DNA of 64,000 bases from Mesostigma viride (GCA_009746045.1 RPFO01000154.1:2222001-2286000); one strand, 5' to 3'. Counted from the first letter of the stretch, positions 1-11,540 are shown. Numbers and translations are program-made. Notes: generated from the sequence alone by a model not told the origin.

Positions 1-310
1 GAAGAAGAACTAGAGAGCCGGAACTAAGCTGACTACAAACACGGGGCAATCTGTGAAGAGCAATGCCAGTTCTAACTAACAGTACACTGTCAATGTCAAA
101 GAGACAAGCATCATCCGTCAATGTCAATGTGACGATAAGCCAAGCTAGCAAGAAAACCAATGCTATATTTGGCATGCTTAACGCTTACCATGAGACATGA
201 CCCAAAGTTCATCTAAGATTAAGGAGGGGTGACATCCAGCAAAGGCAACCGCATGCCAAAGATGGAGATGTGAACACAGAAAGATGTACAGGAATGTATT
301 TAGAAATACG

Positions 311-315
311 TTACA
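311..315 (-). terminator. candidate TGTAA poly(A) signal of QCR7 gene
   Basis: TTACA on the plus strand reads TGTAA on the minus strand, about 420 bases past the QCR7 stop codon. TGTAA is the usual poly(A) signal in Chlamydomonas-type green algae. This is a motif match only. The rest of 1-736 shows no coding region I can support and is taken as 3' UTR and flank. Confidence 0.3.
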
Positions 316-736
316 GGTAGAAATTGTTGATAACGGTGCTACAAATGCAAGGTGCCATTCCAGCTTTCGAAAGATAATTTAATCGAGGCCAGTGTATATT
401 GCCCAACGCTGACCCAGGCATTTGAAAAAGGCAGTCAAAGGCAGTCCAGGGCCACTCATTGGAGAAAATAGCAACCATGCGGCGATCAGCACCATGATGG
501 CCATCCAATAATTGCTGTGCCGGAAGGCCTGCGGCTGAGAAAAGGTTTCCTTGGCAGGCTGGAGGGTACAGCCAGATCTACAAATCCGATGAAGAACATC
601 AGAAAATGCTGCCTTCTCGCGATGCAATGAGACAGAGAACAGCATCTTTGGAGTAGGACGGCATGATTATATTCGGCCTGAAAAGTTCCGTTTCAACTGG
701 GAAAATGAAAATTCATGCTCCGTCTTTGCCGTGTAT

Positions 737-1111
737 TTACGGGATCTGGCGGTTGTAGGGGGGAGACACGCCAAGCTCCAGGCGCTCCTTCTTCTCCGCT
801 AGAACCTGCTTCAAGGGCTCCTGAAGATAGTACTCGAATGGGGTCTGCTTCTCCTGCATTTCCTTTGGCAGGTATGTGTGCTTCATCGAAAGATCCATAG
901 CCCGCTTCAACCGTTGGTTTCTCTCGCTGATCACTTCTGGCGGAAGTCGGTTGAGCGCGGCATGAACATCGTTGTTGTAGTCGGCATCGAACAGATCATC
1001 AACCCGGAGGCCATACTTCTTGAGCTCAACGGCCAGAACCGCCCTGTACCGCGCAGCAGCCCATTCGTGCAGAGGGAGCAGAGCTGATGACAGCTTCTTC
1101 AGCAAACTCAT
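737..1111 (-). CDS. QCR7: ubiquinol-cytochrome c reductase subunit 7 (14-kDa, QCR7/UQCRB family)
   Basis: A 124-residue protein in one exon, starting at the ATG at 1109-1111. The open frame continues upstream only through a non-ATG codon (TTG at 1133-1135), so this Met is the best start. Family hallmarks appear in order: an N-terminal Leu/Ala-rich helix, KYGLRVDDLFDADYNNDV near residues 31-48, LNRLPPEV, RNQRLKRAMDLSMKHTYLP, and a C-terminal acidic/basic helix ending in PYNRQIP. The family member is a small matrix-facing subunit of mitochondrial complex III that helps hold cytochrome b; it has no catalytic residues itself. The length matches the 110-130 aa usual for the family, and there is no frameshift. 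It is divergently arranged with the MDR reductase gene, whose start codon is 925 bases away. Confidence 0.93.
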   Translation of the reverse strand: MSLLKKLSSALLPLHEWAAARYRAVLAVELKKYGLRVDDLFDADYNNDVHAALNRLPPEVISERNQRLKRAMDLSMKHTYLPKEMQEKQTPFEYYLQEPLKQVLAEKKERLELGVSPPYNRQIP

Positions 1112-2036
1112 TCTCGCAGACTCAGCCCTTGACAAGCGGAACGGATCGCGCTAGGGAGTTCCCCCGCGGCTGCCGGAGCCGGGCACCACTCTAGATCAGT
1201 GTACTCTTTCCCGTTTCGTACCACAGAGAACCGCTTGCAGGCTCTTTGCCTCGGCTGACCCTCGCTGTTGGGACGACCTAGGGGTGCTGGCTATGCCCGC
1301 CCCGAGCAGGCTCCATTAAAAACCCGCAGCATGCAGCGGTCATGCGTGAGCTTTGCCGCTTGGTTGTTCGTCACTCGTCCATCACCCACACTGAACCCTG
1401 CGAAGAGCCTGCCGGGCGATCGACTGTACGGTAAACCAACGCCTTGCAGACACTGGGCATCAGGGCATGACTGATGCATGATGGCAGCATGATGGCCCCC
1501 AATTCGGGCTTCGGCAGTAATTGGTCAGTTCGGGCTGTTCGGCACGCGAGTGACGGGAAGGGCGCAGAATGCAGGGCATCGCGGCGCGGCTTCTGCTGGC
1601 ATTCGTTTGCTTGAATGCGCTCGTAAGTTACCACTGTTGCTGAGTGCTGACCGAGCACTGCTCAGGACTCAGGACCTCCTCGTGCACCCTCGAAGTTGCA
1701 AGCCTGCAACCTGGTAAAGCATTACCGTGTTGACGTGTGTCCGCGTGCATTCGGGTTGAAAAATGACGTGCAGTCCCTATGTAGTGCAGTCCTGTGCATC
1801 TCCGTTCAATTGCTGCTCACCCTTGCCCACGGCAGTAAATTAATCCCGACACACGCGTCCACGGCCTAACGAGAATAAATCCGCACGCGAAACGTTTTTC
1901 ATTTTCCTGACTCGGCGGAATAATCGGCTACCAATTACCATCTTGCCTGCTCTTCAACGCGTACCCACCATCCAGGTTTTGCCGCCTCGAAACCGACATT
2001 ACATCAAGAAATTATTAGCACTCCACACAGTACAAG
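1112..2036. promoter_or_regulatory. shared upstream region between divergent QCR7 and MDR reductase genes
   Basis: Nine hundred bases separate the two start codons, so both promoters must lie here or in unseen 5' exons. I see no convincing TATA box or known operator and no coding region. The call rests on gene arrangement alone. Confidence 0.4.
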
Positions 2037-4256
2037 ATGACTAACCGTGCCGTCTGCTGCCACTCGCTGGGAAAGGACTGGGCTTCAACAGCAAAAATTG
2101 AGGAAAAACCTAAACCTGTTCCTGGCCCAGGCCAGGTACTTGTCCGTCTCAGGTGCCGCCCGGTCAACCCGTCGGACGCATTTTCAGGTAACTTTATTAT
2201 TCCGGCTGGAATTCGCTTCCAACCAATCTTCATTTACGATCGAACCCTGTCGACTGTATTAAATGCATTTTTAAAACTTCTCTTCCTGCTAGTCGATCGT
2301 AGCATGCTTTTGGGAGTCTGACGTGCGCACGCCATTTTGGGTGTTTGCCACGTGGAATTCTCTTGTGTCCAGTCATGGGTGTGTATCCGGGATTCCAACC
2401 GAAGCAGCTGCCCGCCACGCCGGGTCTTGAGGGCATGGGCGTTATAGAGGAGGTGAGATATGGCGCTTCCTGACTTAACATTTCAGTTCACCCACTGCCC
2501 TTGCCCATATTCTGCACACAATAATCGCTGCTCACACTGCCCTTGCCCATATTCTGCACACAATAATCGCTGCTCACTTGCCCGTCCACCTACCCACTTA
2601 CCCACCCACCCGCCTACCCAGCCAGCCAACCAACCAACCAACCAACCAACCAACCAACCAACCAACCAACCAACCAACCAACCAACCAACCAACCAACCA
2701 ACCAACCAACCAACCAACCAACCAACCAACCAACCAACCAACCAACCAACCAACCAACCAACCAACCAACCAACCAACCAACCAACCAACCAACCAACCA
2801 ACCAACCAACCAACCAACCAACCAACCAACCAACCAACCAACCAACCAACCAACCAACCAACCAACCAACCAACCAACCAACCAACCAACCAACCATCCA
2901 ACCGCCCGCCCGCCCGCCGCCGCCCGCCCGCCCGCCCGCCCGCCCGCCCGCCCGCCCGCGCCGCCCGCCCGCCCGCCCGCCCGCCGCCGCCCGCCCGCCG
3001 CCCGCCCGCGCCGCCCGCCCGCCCGCCGCCCGCCCGCCCGCCCGCCCGCCCGCCCGCCGCGCCGCCCGCCCGCCGCCGCCGCCCGCCCGCCGCCCGCCGC
3101 CCGCCCGCCCGCCCGCCCGCCCGCCCGCCCGCCCGCCCGCCGCCCGCCCGCCCGCCCGCCCACCAACCCACCAACCCACCAACCCACCAACCCGCCAACC
3201 CGCCAACCCGCCAACCCGCCAACCCGCCAACCCGCCAACCCGCCAACCCGCCAACCCGCCAACCCGCCAACCCGCCAACCCGCCAACCCGCCAACCCGCC
3301 AACCAACCCACCCACCCACCCACCAACCCACCAACCCACCCACCCACCCACCCACCCACCCACCCACCCACCCACCCACCCACCCACCCACCCACCCACC
3401 CACCCACCACCCACCCACCCACCCACCCACCCACCCACCCACCCACCCACCCACCCACCCTACCACCCACCCACCCACCCACCCACCCACCCACCCACCC
3501 AACCACCCAACCACCCAACCAACCAACCACCACCCACCCACCCACCCACCCACCCACCCACCCACCCACCCACCCACCCACCCACCCCACCCACCCACCC
3601 CACCCACCCACCCACCCACCCACCCACCCACCCACCCACCCAACCACCCAACCACCCACCCACCCACCCAACCACCCAACCACCCAACCAACCACCACAC
3701 CCACCCACCCACCCACCCACCCACCACCCACCCACCCACCCACCCACCCACCCACCCACCCACCCACCCACCCACCCACCCACCCACCCACCCACCCACC
3801 CACCCACCCACCCACCCACCCACCTCCCCACCCACCCACCCACCCACCCACCCACCCACCCACCCACCCACCCACCCACCCACCCACCCACCCACCCACC
3901 CACCCACCCACCCACCCAACCAACCAACCAACCAACCACCCACCCACCCACCCACCCACCCACCCACCAACCACCCACCCACCAACCCACCAACCCACCA
4001 ACCCACCAACCAACCAACCAACCAACCAACCAACCAACCAACCAACCAACCAACCAACCAACCAACCAACCAACCAACCAACCAACCAACCAACCAACCA
4101 ACCAACCAACCAACCATTTTTTTACAGCGCGGCACTGTTATGGAGCCACCCACTTACCCATCCTGCTTCCCTCTGTGTTCATTATTGGCCTCCCCCGATC
4201 TCCCCCCCCCCCCCCGATTCCCCCACCACCACACGTCTCTCTCACACTCACTCCCA

Positions 4257-4307
<51 letters not shown>

Positions 4308-7300
4308 TCATGTGCGCTCTTGCTTTCTCCCCCCTTTTTTCTCTCCTCCTCCCCCGCCCCCTGTAGTTTTTTGCTGATGTCCAGAAAATGCTGTACATGT
4401 GGCCATTCGTGACTTGGGTTAGCAGGATGGTTCAAGCGTCCAGTAGGAGCCTCAGATAGGAGCCTCAGATAGGAGCCCCAGATAGGAGCCTCAGATAGGA
4501 GCCTCAAAAAGGAGTCAGAAAACTTTGTCGCTAGGTTGCGATGACTGCGGGAGGCAGAGAGCCATGGGTAGGTTTGCGCTGTGGTGGCACATGAAGAAGC
4601 GGCTGGTGGTGTTGCTATAAAGACAAAGGCCTCATCTGCCTCCTCATTCCTCAGGTCCAATGACTTCTATTGCAAGCAATCAGATAATTATTTTTGGATA
4701 TATTATCAGATTATTGTTGTTTTATTATTAACCTGTGGCAGACTGAAGTGCTGTACTTTGCGACACATTATTTTACCTTGCGTCTGTAAATGCTTAACTT
4801 TTGCATGTAATTTTTTTTGGCATGTCGCTTTGCCACCCGAATTCGTCATCTTCCAGGTGGGCCCCGACGTGTCCTCCCTGCGTGTAGGTCAGCGCGTGGT
4901 GCCCCTCCTCCACAACACCGTCAACGAGACGGGTGGCAGCTGGCAGCAGTACGTGGCCGTGAGGCAGGAGGACATCCAGACCATCCCCGAGTCTGTCTCT
5001 GATGAGGCGGCCGCGCAGTTCCTGGTGAACCCGTGGACCGTGTACGGCATGTTGCGGGTGCTGGCAGTTCCCAAGGGGGAGTGGCTCCTGCAGACGGCCG
5101 CGGGGAGCGTGCTGGGGAGGCAGATGATCCAGCTGGCGAAACACTATGGCATCAAGGTGGGTGTACTGACTCTCCTTGGTTGGGGTTGGGTGTGCCTAGT
5201 GTAGCTGGTGAAACAGTACGGCATCGAGGTGGGTATATATTCAACCTGGCTTTGTTGGGTGTGCCTAAAGCTATCTGAGGGGAGCGCGCTTGGATAGATG
5301 ATCCACATGGCGAAGCACTACGTCATCGAGGTGGGTAACAGTAGGGTGGGTAACAGTAGGGTGGGTAAGGGTAGGGTGGGTAATTGGTGGGTGGGTAACG
5401 GTAGGGTAGGGCAGCATAGGGGGGGTAACAGACCCATCGCTTCGGGGCATGGGTTTGGGGCATCGGATAGTTTTATTCGCCAGTGCAGAGCTCAGGGTTT
5501 TTATTAGTGGCGTTTTGCTGCCAATTGTGGCAGTGTGGCACCAAATTTGGTGATTTGTGGTGGTGCCACACCCTTTGGCAAGGGGGGCCATATGCCACAA
5601 TTTGGCGGTGCTGTTCTACTTTCTCGTTTCCGTTCGCCACATAAGTGAGCCGTGCATATAAGTCGACCCTACTACAGCTGACGCCACGATTGGCTGTGTC
5701 AGAACACTCCTCTGCCACCATTCCGCCACAAACCGCCTTCTAAAGTAAGTCCGCAACAACAACAAGTCAACCCCGAGTCCGCAGGTGGCGCTGAAGGCCA
5801 CTCTGCACTCTGCAGTGAGCAGGGGTGAGGGGACGCATAACACTCACTCGCTATAATAGTGGCCCTTGTAGCGCTGCGCTGTTCTACTTGTAGTGTCTGC
5901 GCCGGAGAATCACGTCGCTGCACCAAGGAGGGTTAGACGAAAGCCCCTTGGGTGCCACGCCACACGTGGCCGTGCCGGGCCCGAGTTTTATTGGCTAACA
6001 GCCACACGGTGGCCGAGTCAGCAGTTGTTCGGGAAGTTGAAAACGCCGCTCTTGGCCGAGTGCAAAAACCTTAAAGGAAACCCTCGCAGAGCTACCTTCT
6101 CTGCCGATCTTCCCTCCTAACGTTACTTGCAATAGCAGTGGAGACTAGTAGCCACAAATGTGGCTGCTAGTCTCCACTGCTGGTGGATGTCATCTCCTTC
6201 TGTTTCTGTTGTTATTACCAGCCAGTTTTTGCTTGATGCTGTATATTCCTACCGATCATCGATAAACCAAAGGAAACAGTCTGCTATACTGACTATAGTT
6301 TGGTACACCCTGAATCGTTCAGCATCTAATCATTCCACCGCACAATTCCTTATGGGCACTCCTCCTGTCCTTCCTCTGCGCTTCTCTGTACCTTGCGTTC
6401 TCATGCCGACGCTCGATGTGGCATTTGTCGGCTGCTGTTTGTGTTTGTCTGCAATCATCTATCCTTTCTAGCCTTCCTCTACTTATAAATCTGAAGAATA
6501 TGTAATGATTATTTTGTATGTAATGATATTTACGTACTACCATTCCTTCACCCCGCAGACGCTCAACGTTGTGCGCCGCAAGGAGCAGTTTGAGGAGCTG
6601 CTGGCCCTGGGTGCCGATGCTTGCATCTGCAGCGAGGACGAAGACATCCCTGGCATGGTGCGATCGTACACGGGGGGCAAAATGGCATACGGCGCAGTGG
6701 ACTGCGTGGCTGGCCAGATGACAAAGGTGCGCAGAAACATATCATGTAACGCCTAGAGTATTTTAAAATGATTGTGTTGGGTGTACCAAGGTGTGGTAGA
6801 TGGTGTGGCCGGCAAGCTTATGAACGTTTGTAGTACTGATGCAAAACATCTTTAAGGTGGTTGTGTGGGCTGTCGCAGGCATGAACGGAGCATCGCACTG
6901 GGTGGGTGGCTCGACAGACGGGGGCATCCGGTCATCATGTTTTGCGAGCTCAGAAGTACAATTGGCTCGATTTTTAGGTCGCTGTTGTACGTGAGCCCAT
7001 GTATCTGAGATCATACTAGTCATAGTACACCTCATGCCATCAGGGTGAGCCCGTTAATTAAGAACATAACTCCGTTGGGAGTATACGTAACAGGGTGAGC
7101 CCATGTCATGCACTTGGCAGCTATCACTCATTACCCTCAGTGAACTGATATGCTCGCCCTGCAAGTCAAATACTATACAACTATGCTAGCCGATGGGGTA
7201 TGTGTGAAATTTTACATGCCAAATTAGTTTGCCTATCATCCATACAGGTGCAATTGTAGGTGTTGTTTACGTCGCTGTTCGGCGAAATGCTATCGGTCCG

Positions 7301-10300
7301 TCATCTCTGGTGTCGCTCACCTCTAATTGGTTGAACCACCATAACTCTCAGAGCATGACTTTCGGAGCATGACTTTCGGAGCATGACTTTCGGAGCATGA
7401 ACTCCGGCCACCATTCCAGCCACTCCAGTTCCCTGAACACAGGACTTTGATCAACGCTGGGACATGGTGCGAAGACCAGCATTACCCGGCCGTCAACGGT
7501 GACTGGCTACCCCTGTGTGGGTCCGCCCCCACTCGTTGTGGCCATACTGCTCCGTGCCCTCTCCCCCCTTCCCTCCCCGCCTCCCCCCCCCCCCGCCCCC
7601 CCGCCAAGTCCGGTTGTCTCCCCCCACACACATACCTTGTGAGATATCGCGCATTTGGGCTTTACACCTGCCATGCACATGCGCCTGACGAGTTTCCTTG
7701 GCGCTAATTGCATGTTTCCTTCTCACCCTTTCTCAACAAGCCATTCCTCATTTCCTCGTCTTTTAATCCCTTAGAGCCCACGGCAGGGCATCGCGGCATC
7801 ATGGCACTGTCACGGCCTTTGTAAAAAGCCTCTGTGGGAAAGCCTCGTTGGAAAACTGCCTGGGAAGCAACTGTTTTGCCGCTGAGAAGCCGTCGCATTT
7901 CTTAATCCTGCCAATCGTCACTGCTCACCAAACCACTCCCCGCCCCCTGCCGGCAGAGCGTCGCGGCGTCCGTCCGCCAGAGCGGGCGCGTGCTCATCTA
8001 CGGGCTGATGGGCGGGCTGACGTTCGAGTGCGGTGGCCCGGACCTCATCTTCCGAGACATCAAGGTGGAGGGTTTCTGGCTCTCCCATTGGCTGCACGTG
8101 CTCAAGCCTGAGGAGCTGCGGGAGACCTCAGAGACGGTGATGGGCCTGTTGGAACACAAGGTGATCGAGCCGTTAGTGGGCGACAAGTACGACCTGTCCG
8201 AGTTCGTGACGGCCGTCAAGAAATCCTACGTGAGTACCGCGGTACTTGTACTGTTGTTGACTCCCCCGCAAGCACACACTGTTCAGGGTGTTCGATGGAT
8301 GGGGTGGCGGATGGCGGTGGTAGGGGGTGAGAGACCTGGTGGGGATACCTAGAGGGGAGGGGGGAGGGGGGGGCACAAAAACAGTAGGTTTGGGTAATTA
8401 GATTGTCCATCGCGGTTCTCCTGTCTTATTGTTGATGGGGCGAACGCGGCTACTGTTGATGTGGCAGGTACTGTAGGGCCAAGCACAGGGGATCTACGTC
8501 GAGGGTGTAGGTGAATGTGTGCGGGTGTAGGTTTACAAGCAGGACAGTGTGAGTAGGCGTGGGTAAGCACGGGGGTGGGGAAGAAACCAGGTATGGTTTA
8601 GACCACGTGAGTGCGCACTATTAATTAATTCATCAATTGATTAATTTAATTAATTATACACACGCTCCCATTGGAGAGTCCCGGAGCACAATAGGACAGA
8701 GACCACGTGAGTGCGCACTCAGTGTGTCTAGTAACGGGCCGCAGGCGTCAGCCGCTGACGCGTCAGGCTCTGACGCGTCAGGAATTTCACCCCGCGCGTC
8801 AGCCGTCTGACGCGTAAAATTGGGCCACGCGTCAGGCGCCTGACGCGTAAATTTAGGGCGTCCGTCAGTCTTCTGACGCGCACAGGCCGGGACTTGCTAT
8901 TCGCCGCGCCGGGCCTGGACCTTATAGATACTTCTCCGTTCACAATGGGCCCACCAAACTGAGTCGTACTTGACTAGTGTATCCAAATCTCTGGAAAATT
9001 CGTTACACGTGCATGCCAAAACCTGCCAACGAGAGACAAAATAATTTATATTTCGTGCAGCCAGCAGCGAAGTCCACGAGGTGGCTATGGCAGCGACAGT
9101 CACAAGTTGATCCCTTGATTACCTTCTAAGCCAAGATGCCCTAAACTTACGTTTGATACGTTTCAATAGAAGCTCCTTTTTCGTAAGTTTTCTTGCAAGT
9201 GGGGCGTTGCATCGATTTAGGCATCGCCGAGGCGGTAGGAAGTACATTTCGTCGCCAGATACACTGTAGTAAGTATAGGCAACCTCTTTTTGCCTTACAT
9301 TGCCTGGTTTCTCGAGACTGTCGTCAGCGAGGATTACGCCAACAAGAGCGTGGCATGGCGTGGACTGTAGGCGGATTGTCAAGAAGGCTTAAATCTGGGG
9401 CGATATCGTCATATTTCAAGAGACAAACCGCCGACAGGGCAGGATCAAGTAGTCCCGATCTTGTCGATGTAACCCAGGCGGTCAAGGAGCTGGATATGTG
9501 GAACAAGAGGAAATGGGCGACCAAATATTGTGAGGCTAGTGAGACTAGAGGCACAAGCCCCGGGACGTACAGCACTAGTACCTACCTTGGCAACGATGGA
9601 TGAGGGCTAGACAGTTTGTGACATTTGTAGCGAAGGGTTCTTGTTTTATGCACATCCAGACATGCTAGTTATTCCTTGAGCCTTATTAATCAAGTACCAA
9701 TCATTTGCCATGTAGATGTCAAGCTCATTTTGTTATGCCCTTAGGGTAACCAATAAAGCTTTTTGGTGACCACTTGTAAGTTATATTGGAATGACCGTTT
9801 CAAAATCTGTGACATTTAAACATTCTCATATGAACGTATTCTCTCAGTTTGTTTTTGAAAGCTTGATTAGGCCAGTTTTCTTTACAATGGAGCATGTTTG
9901 AGATCCAATCTTGTAATACCTGTCTTGCCCCTTCACCCTTGAAACCACCTGTCACCCTGTCCCTGTCCCATCTTGCACCTGCCCCCAGCTATTTGACTGC
10001 CCCACCCCCCCTTCCCCAGTACTTAATTCTGCTCCTTAGGGGTCATTGAGGGTGATGCCGCCCTTAGTATAGGGGGCCCCTGGGACCTGCCCCTAACTGA
10101 TATGGGCTGACGCGCCGCCAACGGTGGCGTGTCAGCCGTCCGACGCGCCGCAAACGGCGGCGCGTCAGCCGACTGACGCATGCCAAAAGCCCTTACTAGA
10201 CACACTGGTGCGCACTATGGACATGATGTCGAAGGGTGTGCCTGCCCTGCTCACTGGTGTGAAAGTAGTAAGCATACTGCTACCATACTATCTACTAAGT

Positions 10301-10951
10301 ACTAACATACTATCATACTATCCGAGACAGTAACCTAGTACCATCCGATATACTAAGTATATATCCGGCCCTCGGCCACTAAAGAATCTCTTCTGCACAT
10401 TAGGGGCGTGGGAACCAACAACAATAACAACTATTACTACTACTACTATCGGAGGCAGACGCTATACGTAACTGTCGTGTGATTATTTTTCTAATGAGAT
10501 TAGCATAGTACTCCATGGCATGCCCATGTGCATGACACGCAAGTACTTTAGTACTTATTTACTTACTTCTGCTATCTACTAACATACTAACATACTATGA
10601 TATACGATACCATTAGACGCACTTGGGTATTTTACCACGGTCTCCAGGCATTTGCCATTGGGCATTAGGCAGTTATTGCTGGAAAATGATGCAGGTCATC
10701 TAGCTCCCAAGTGCGCCGTCCCAGATAGATTGTTGATTTACTAGTCACGCAGCTCTGTTGGGGAGCCGCAGACATAGGAGTGTTGATGACATAGCCACCT
10801 TCCAGATGTTTCGCATGTAGTTCATTGAGCTGTGCTGATACCTGATGCCTTATACCTGTTTTCTGGCTGCTGTGGTGTGTGTGTGTGTGTGTGCTTTGTT
10901 TCCCTATGGCAGGAGGTTGCCAGGGGTGGGAAAATCCTGCTCATTGGCTGA
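2037..10951 (+). CDS. MDR-superfamily quinone oxidoreductase / trans-2-enoyl reductase-like protein, six exons
   Basis: Exons: 2037-2187, 2373-2452, 4857-5156, 6559-6726, 7957-8229 and 10913-10951. All have GT-AG borders and compatible phases and give 336 residues, the usual family length. The N-terminal half has the GroES-like fold signature ([12 protein letters not shown] near 27-38, [17 protein letters not shown]). Residues 107-142 ([18 protein letters not shown]) resemble the quinone-reductase and mitochondrial enoyl reductase branches. The cofactor loop AAGSVLG is at 158-164, followed by NVVRR, which suggests NADPH use. There is no catalytic zinc Cys/His set, as expected for this branch. 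The last exon encodes only 12 residues (RGGKILL core) and is supported by phase and by the family C-terminus. Introns 2, 3 and 5 are 1.4-2.7 kb and repeat-rich. The substrate cannot be read from sequence. Confidence 0.88.
2493..2577. repeat. tandem duplication, 42-bp unit
   Basis: Two nearly perfect head-to-tail copies, both containing TGCCCTTGCCCATATTCTGC, lie just inside intron 2 of the MDR gene, 40 bases after the splice donor and directly before the tetranucleotide tract. Confidence 0.8.
2584..4117. repeat. 1.5-kb tetranucleotide mosaic (CCAA, CGCC, CCAACCCG, CCCA)
   Basis: The tract runs in blocks: (CCAA)n about 2626-2896, (CGCC)n about 2900-3160, (CCAACCCG)n about 3170-3305, (CCCA)n with interruptions about 3305-4005, and (CCAA)n again to 4117. 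One strand is almost free of G outside the CGCC block. Every frame stays open because a 4-base period yields Pro/Thr/Asn/Gln or Gly/Trp/Val/Leu strings; these are not genes. The tract lies wholly inside intron 2 of the MDR gene. Confidence 0.97.
4257..4304. repeat. (CA)n microsatellite
   Basis: About 23 uninterrupted CA units in intron 2, preceded by a C14 run at 4201-4215. Confidence 0.95.
4446..4515. repeat. short tandem repeat, GGAGCCTCAGATA unit
   Basis: About five copies of a 13-bp unit with small changes, in intron 2 of the MDR gene. Confidence 0.85.
5203..5336 (+). repeat. two decayed copies of MDR exon 3 end plus splice donor
   Basis: Exon 3 ends GCGAAACACTATGGCATCAAG followed by the donor gtgggt. 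The stretch 5203-5228 repeats this as GTGAAACAGTACGGCATCGAG plus gtgggt. The stretch 5279-5330 repeats a longer part, from GGGGAGCG through ATGATCCA to CATCGAG, plus gtgggt. Both copies keep the donor in register. The second continues into a run of GTGGGTAA-type repeats to about 5440. Confidence 0.85.
7041..7102 (+). mobile_element. minimal 38-bp LINE 3'-end insertion with 12-bp TSD
   Basis: Direct repeats CAGGGTGAGCCC at 7041-7052 and 7091-7102 bracket 38 bases. The insert contains TTAATTAA and the hairpin ACTCCGTTGGGAGT. The same hairpin ends the longer family B copies at 41.7 and 45.2 kb. This is a severely 5'-truncated retro-insertion, minus orientation, in intron 4 of the MDR gene. Confidence 0.85.
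8600..8719 (-). mobile_element. minimal 80-bp LINE 3'-end insertion with 20-bp TSD
   Basis: Perfect 20-bp direct repeats (AGACCACGTGAGTGCGCACT) occur at 8600-8619 and 8700-8719. Between them lie a TTAATTAA-rich tail and the family A terminal hairpin (GCTCCCATTGGAGAGTCCCG, ending GGAGCAC). It lies in intron 5 of the MDR gene. Confidence 0.85.
8748..8884. repeat. cluster of CTGACGCGTCAG palindromes
   Basis: At least five copies of TGACGCG or CGCGTCA, several forming the full palindrome CTGACGCGTCAG or a near copy, are spaced 20-35 bp apart. A second cluster lies at 10108-10180. Confidence 0.8.
9355..9603 (+). CDS. small hypothetical protein inside intron 5 of the MDR gene
   Basis: An 82-codon open frame from ATG 9355 to TGA. 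The protein is basic at its N-terminus ([16 protein letters not shown]), then has an acidic/helical part ([24 protein letters not shown]) and a Ser/Thr/Gly tail. An AATAAA lies near 9750 and TGTAA near 9775 and 9912, so a transcript end is possible. I recognise no domain. It could instead be chance open frame in a 2.7-kb intron; composition looks more protein-like than the neighbouring frames, but that is weak evidence. Confidence 0.25.
   Translation: MAWTVGGLSRRLKSGAISSYFKRQTADRAGSSSPDLVDVTQAVKELDMWNKRKWATKYCEASETRGTSPGTYSTSTYLGNDG
10108..10180. repeat. second cluster of GACGCG/CGCGTC palindromic repeats
   Basis: Inverted motifs GCTGACGCGCCGCCAACGG and GGCGGCGCGTCAGC form stem-like pairs 1.3 kb downstream of the first cluster, in the same intron. 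Confidence 0.7.
10487..10548 (+). repeat. dispersed 60-bp repeat, copy 1
   Basis: Matches the reverse complement of 42963-43024 with about two differences in 57 compared bases. The shared core is TTAGCATAGTACTCC plus GGCATGCCCATG. A weaker third copy is near 11406-11450. The family is unknown; it may be a transposon end. Confidence 0.7.
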
Positions 10952-11484
10952 GGAGTGAAATTATCTGGGAACTAGTTGGTTGATTATCCAGACGTCCCTT
11001 GCGACGGAGAGCAGCCAGTGTGACATCCCCTTGACACCCTGTATATTCATCAAGTCAAGCTGATGCATGCTGATGCACGCTGATGTTCATGACCTAACCA
11101 CCTGCAGTTTGGCATCTCTCAATGCACACCTCCCTCCGTGTGCTCGTCCAAAGTGCCAAGATTCGCAGGCACCTTGACATTTCAGCTTCTTGACAAGAGC
11201 TCTGTTCAAAATCCACTGTAATATCTTATACACTCAGTATTGAATAGAAGTTATTGACCCTGAGGATAGCCGCTACACTACCACCTCGTCTGCCATTACT
11301 GGAGAAAACAGCTCGGATGAGGAACCCCATCTAGTGCAGCTACGAACCTTGCATGGGGCATGTGATGCATTTTTTTCCAACGTTTGTTCTTCTTATACTA
11401 CTATAATGAGATCAGCGTAATACACTATCCGTGGCATGCCGCTGCACCCATGAAAATAAAAATCTTTTATATTGCATAAACCAT
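10952..11484. other. MDR gene 3' flank
   Basis: No coding region seen. A TGTAA near 11217 is a possible poly(A) signal. The stretch 11390-11450 holds a diverged copy of the dispersed 60-bp repeat. Confidence 0.4.
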
Positions 11485-11540
11485 TTTCCCTCATGCTCCG
11501 GGCCAACGGGAGCATGAGTTTGAATAATTATTTATCTTCA
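11485..11540 (+). mobile_element. LINE family A-like 3' hairpin and tail
   Basis: TGCTCCGGGCCAACGGGAGC followed by ATGAGTTT and an AT-rich tail matches the family A 3' terminus (stem, CAAC loop, GAGTTT, AT tail). The 12 bases TTTCCCTCATGC at 11485-11496 recur at 13502-13513, so a TSD may now be separated by the 2-kb duplicated block. Confidence 0.55.

Noticed and set aside
2460-4412. Long open frames of Pro/Thr/Asn/Gln or Gly/Trp/Val/Leu repeats on both strands
   Set aside because: They are frames through 4-base simple repeats inside intron 2 of the MDR gene. All frames are open because the repeats contain no stop codons.
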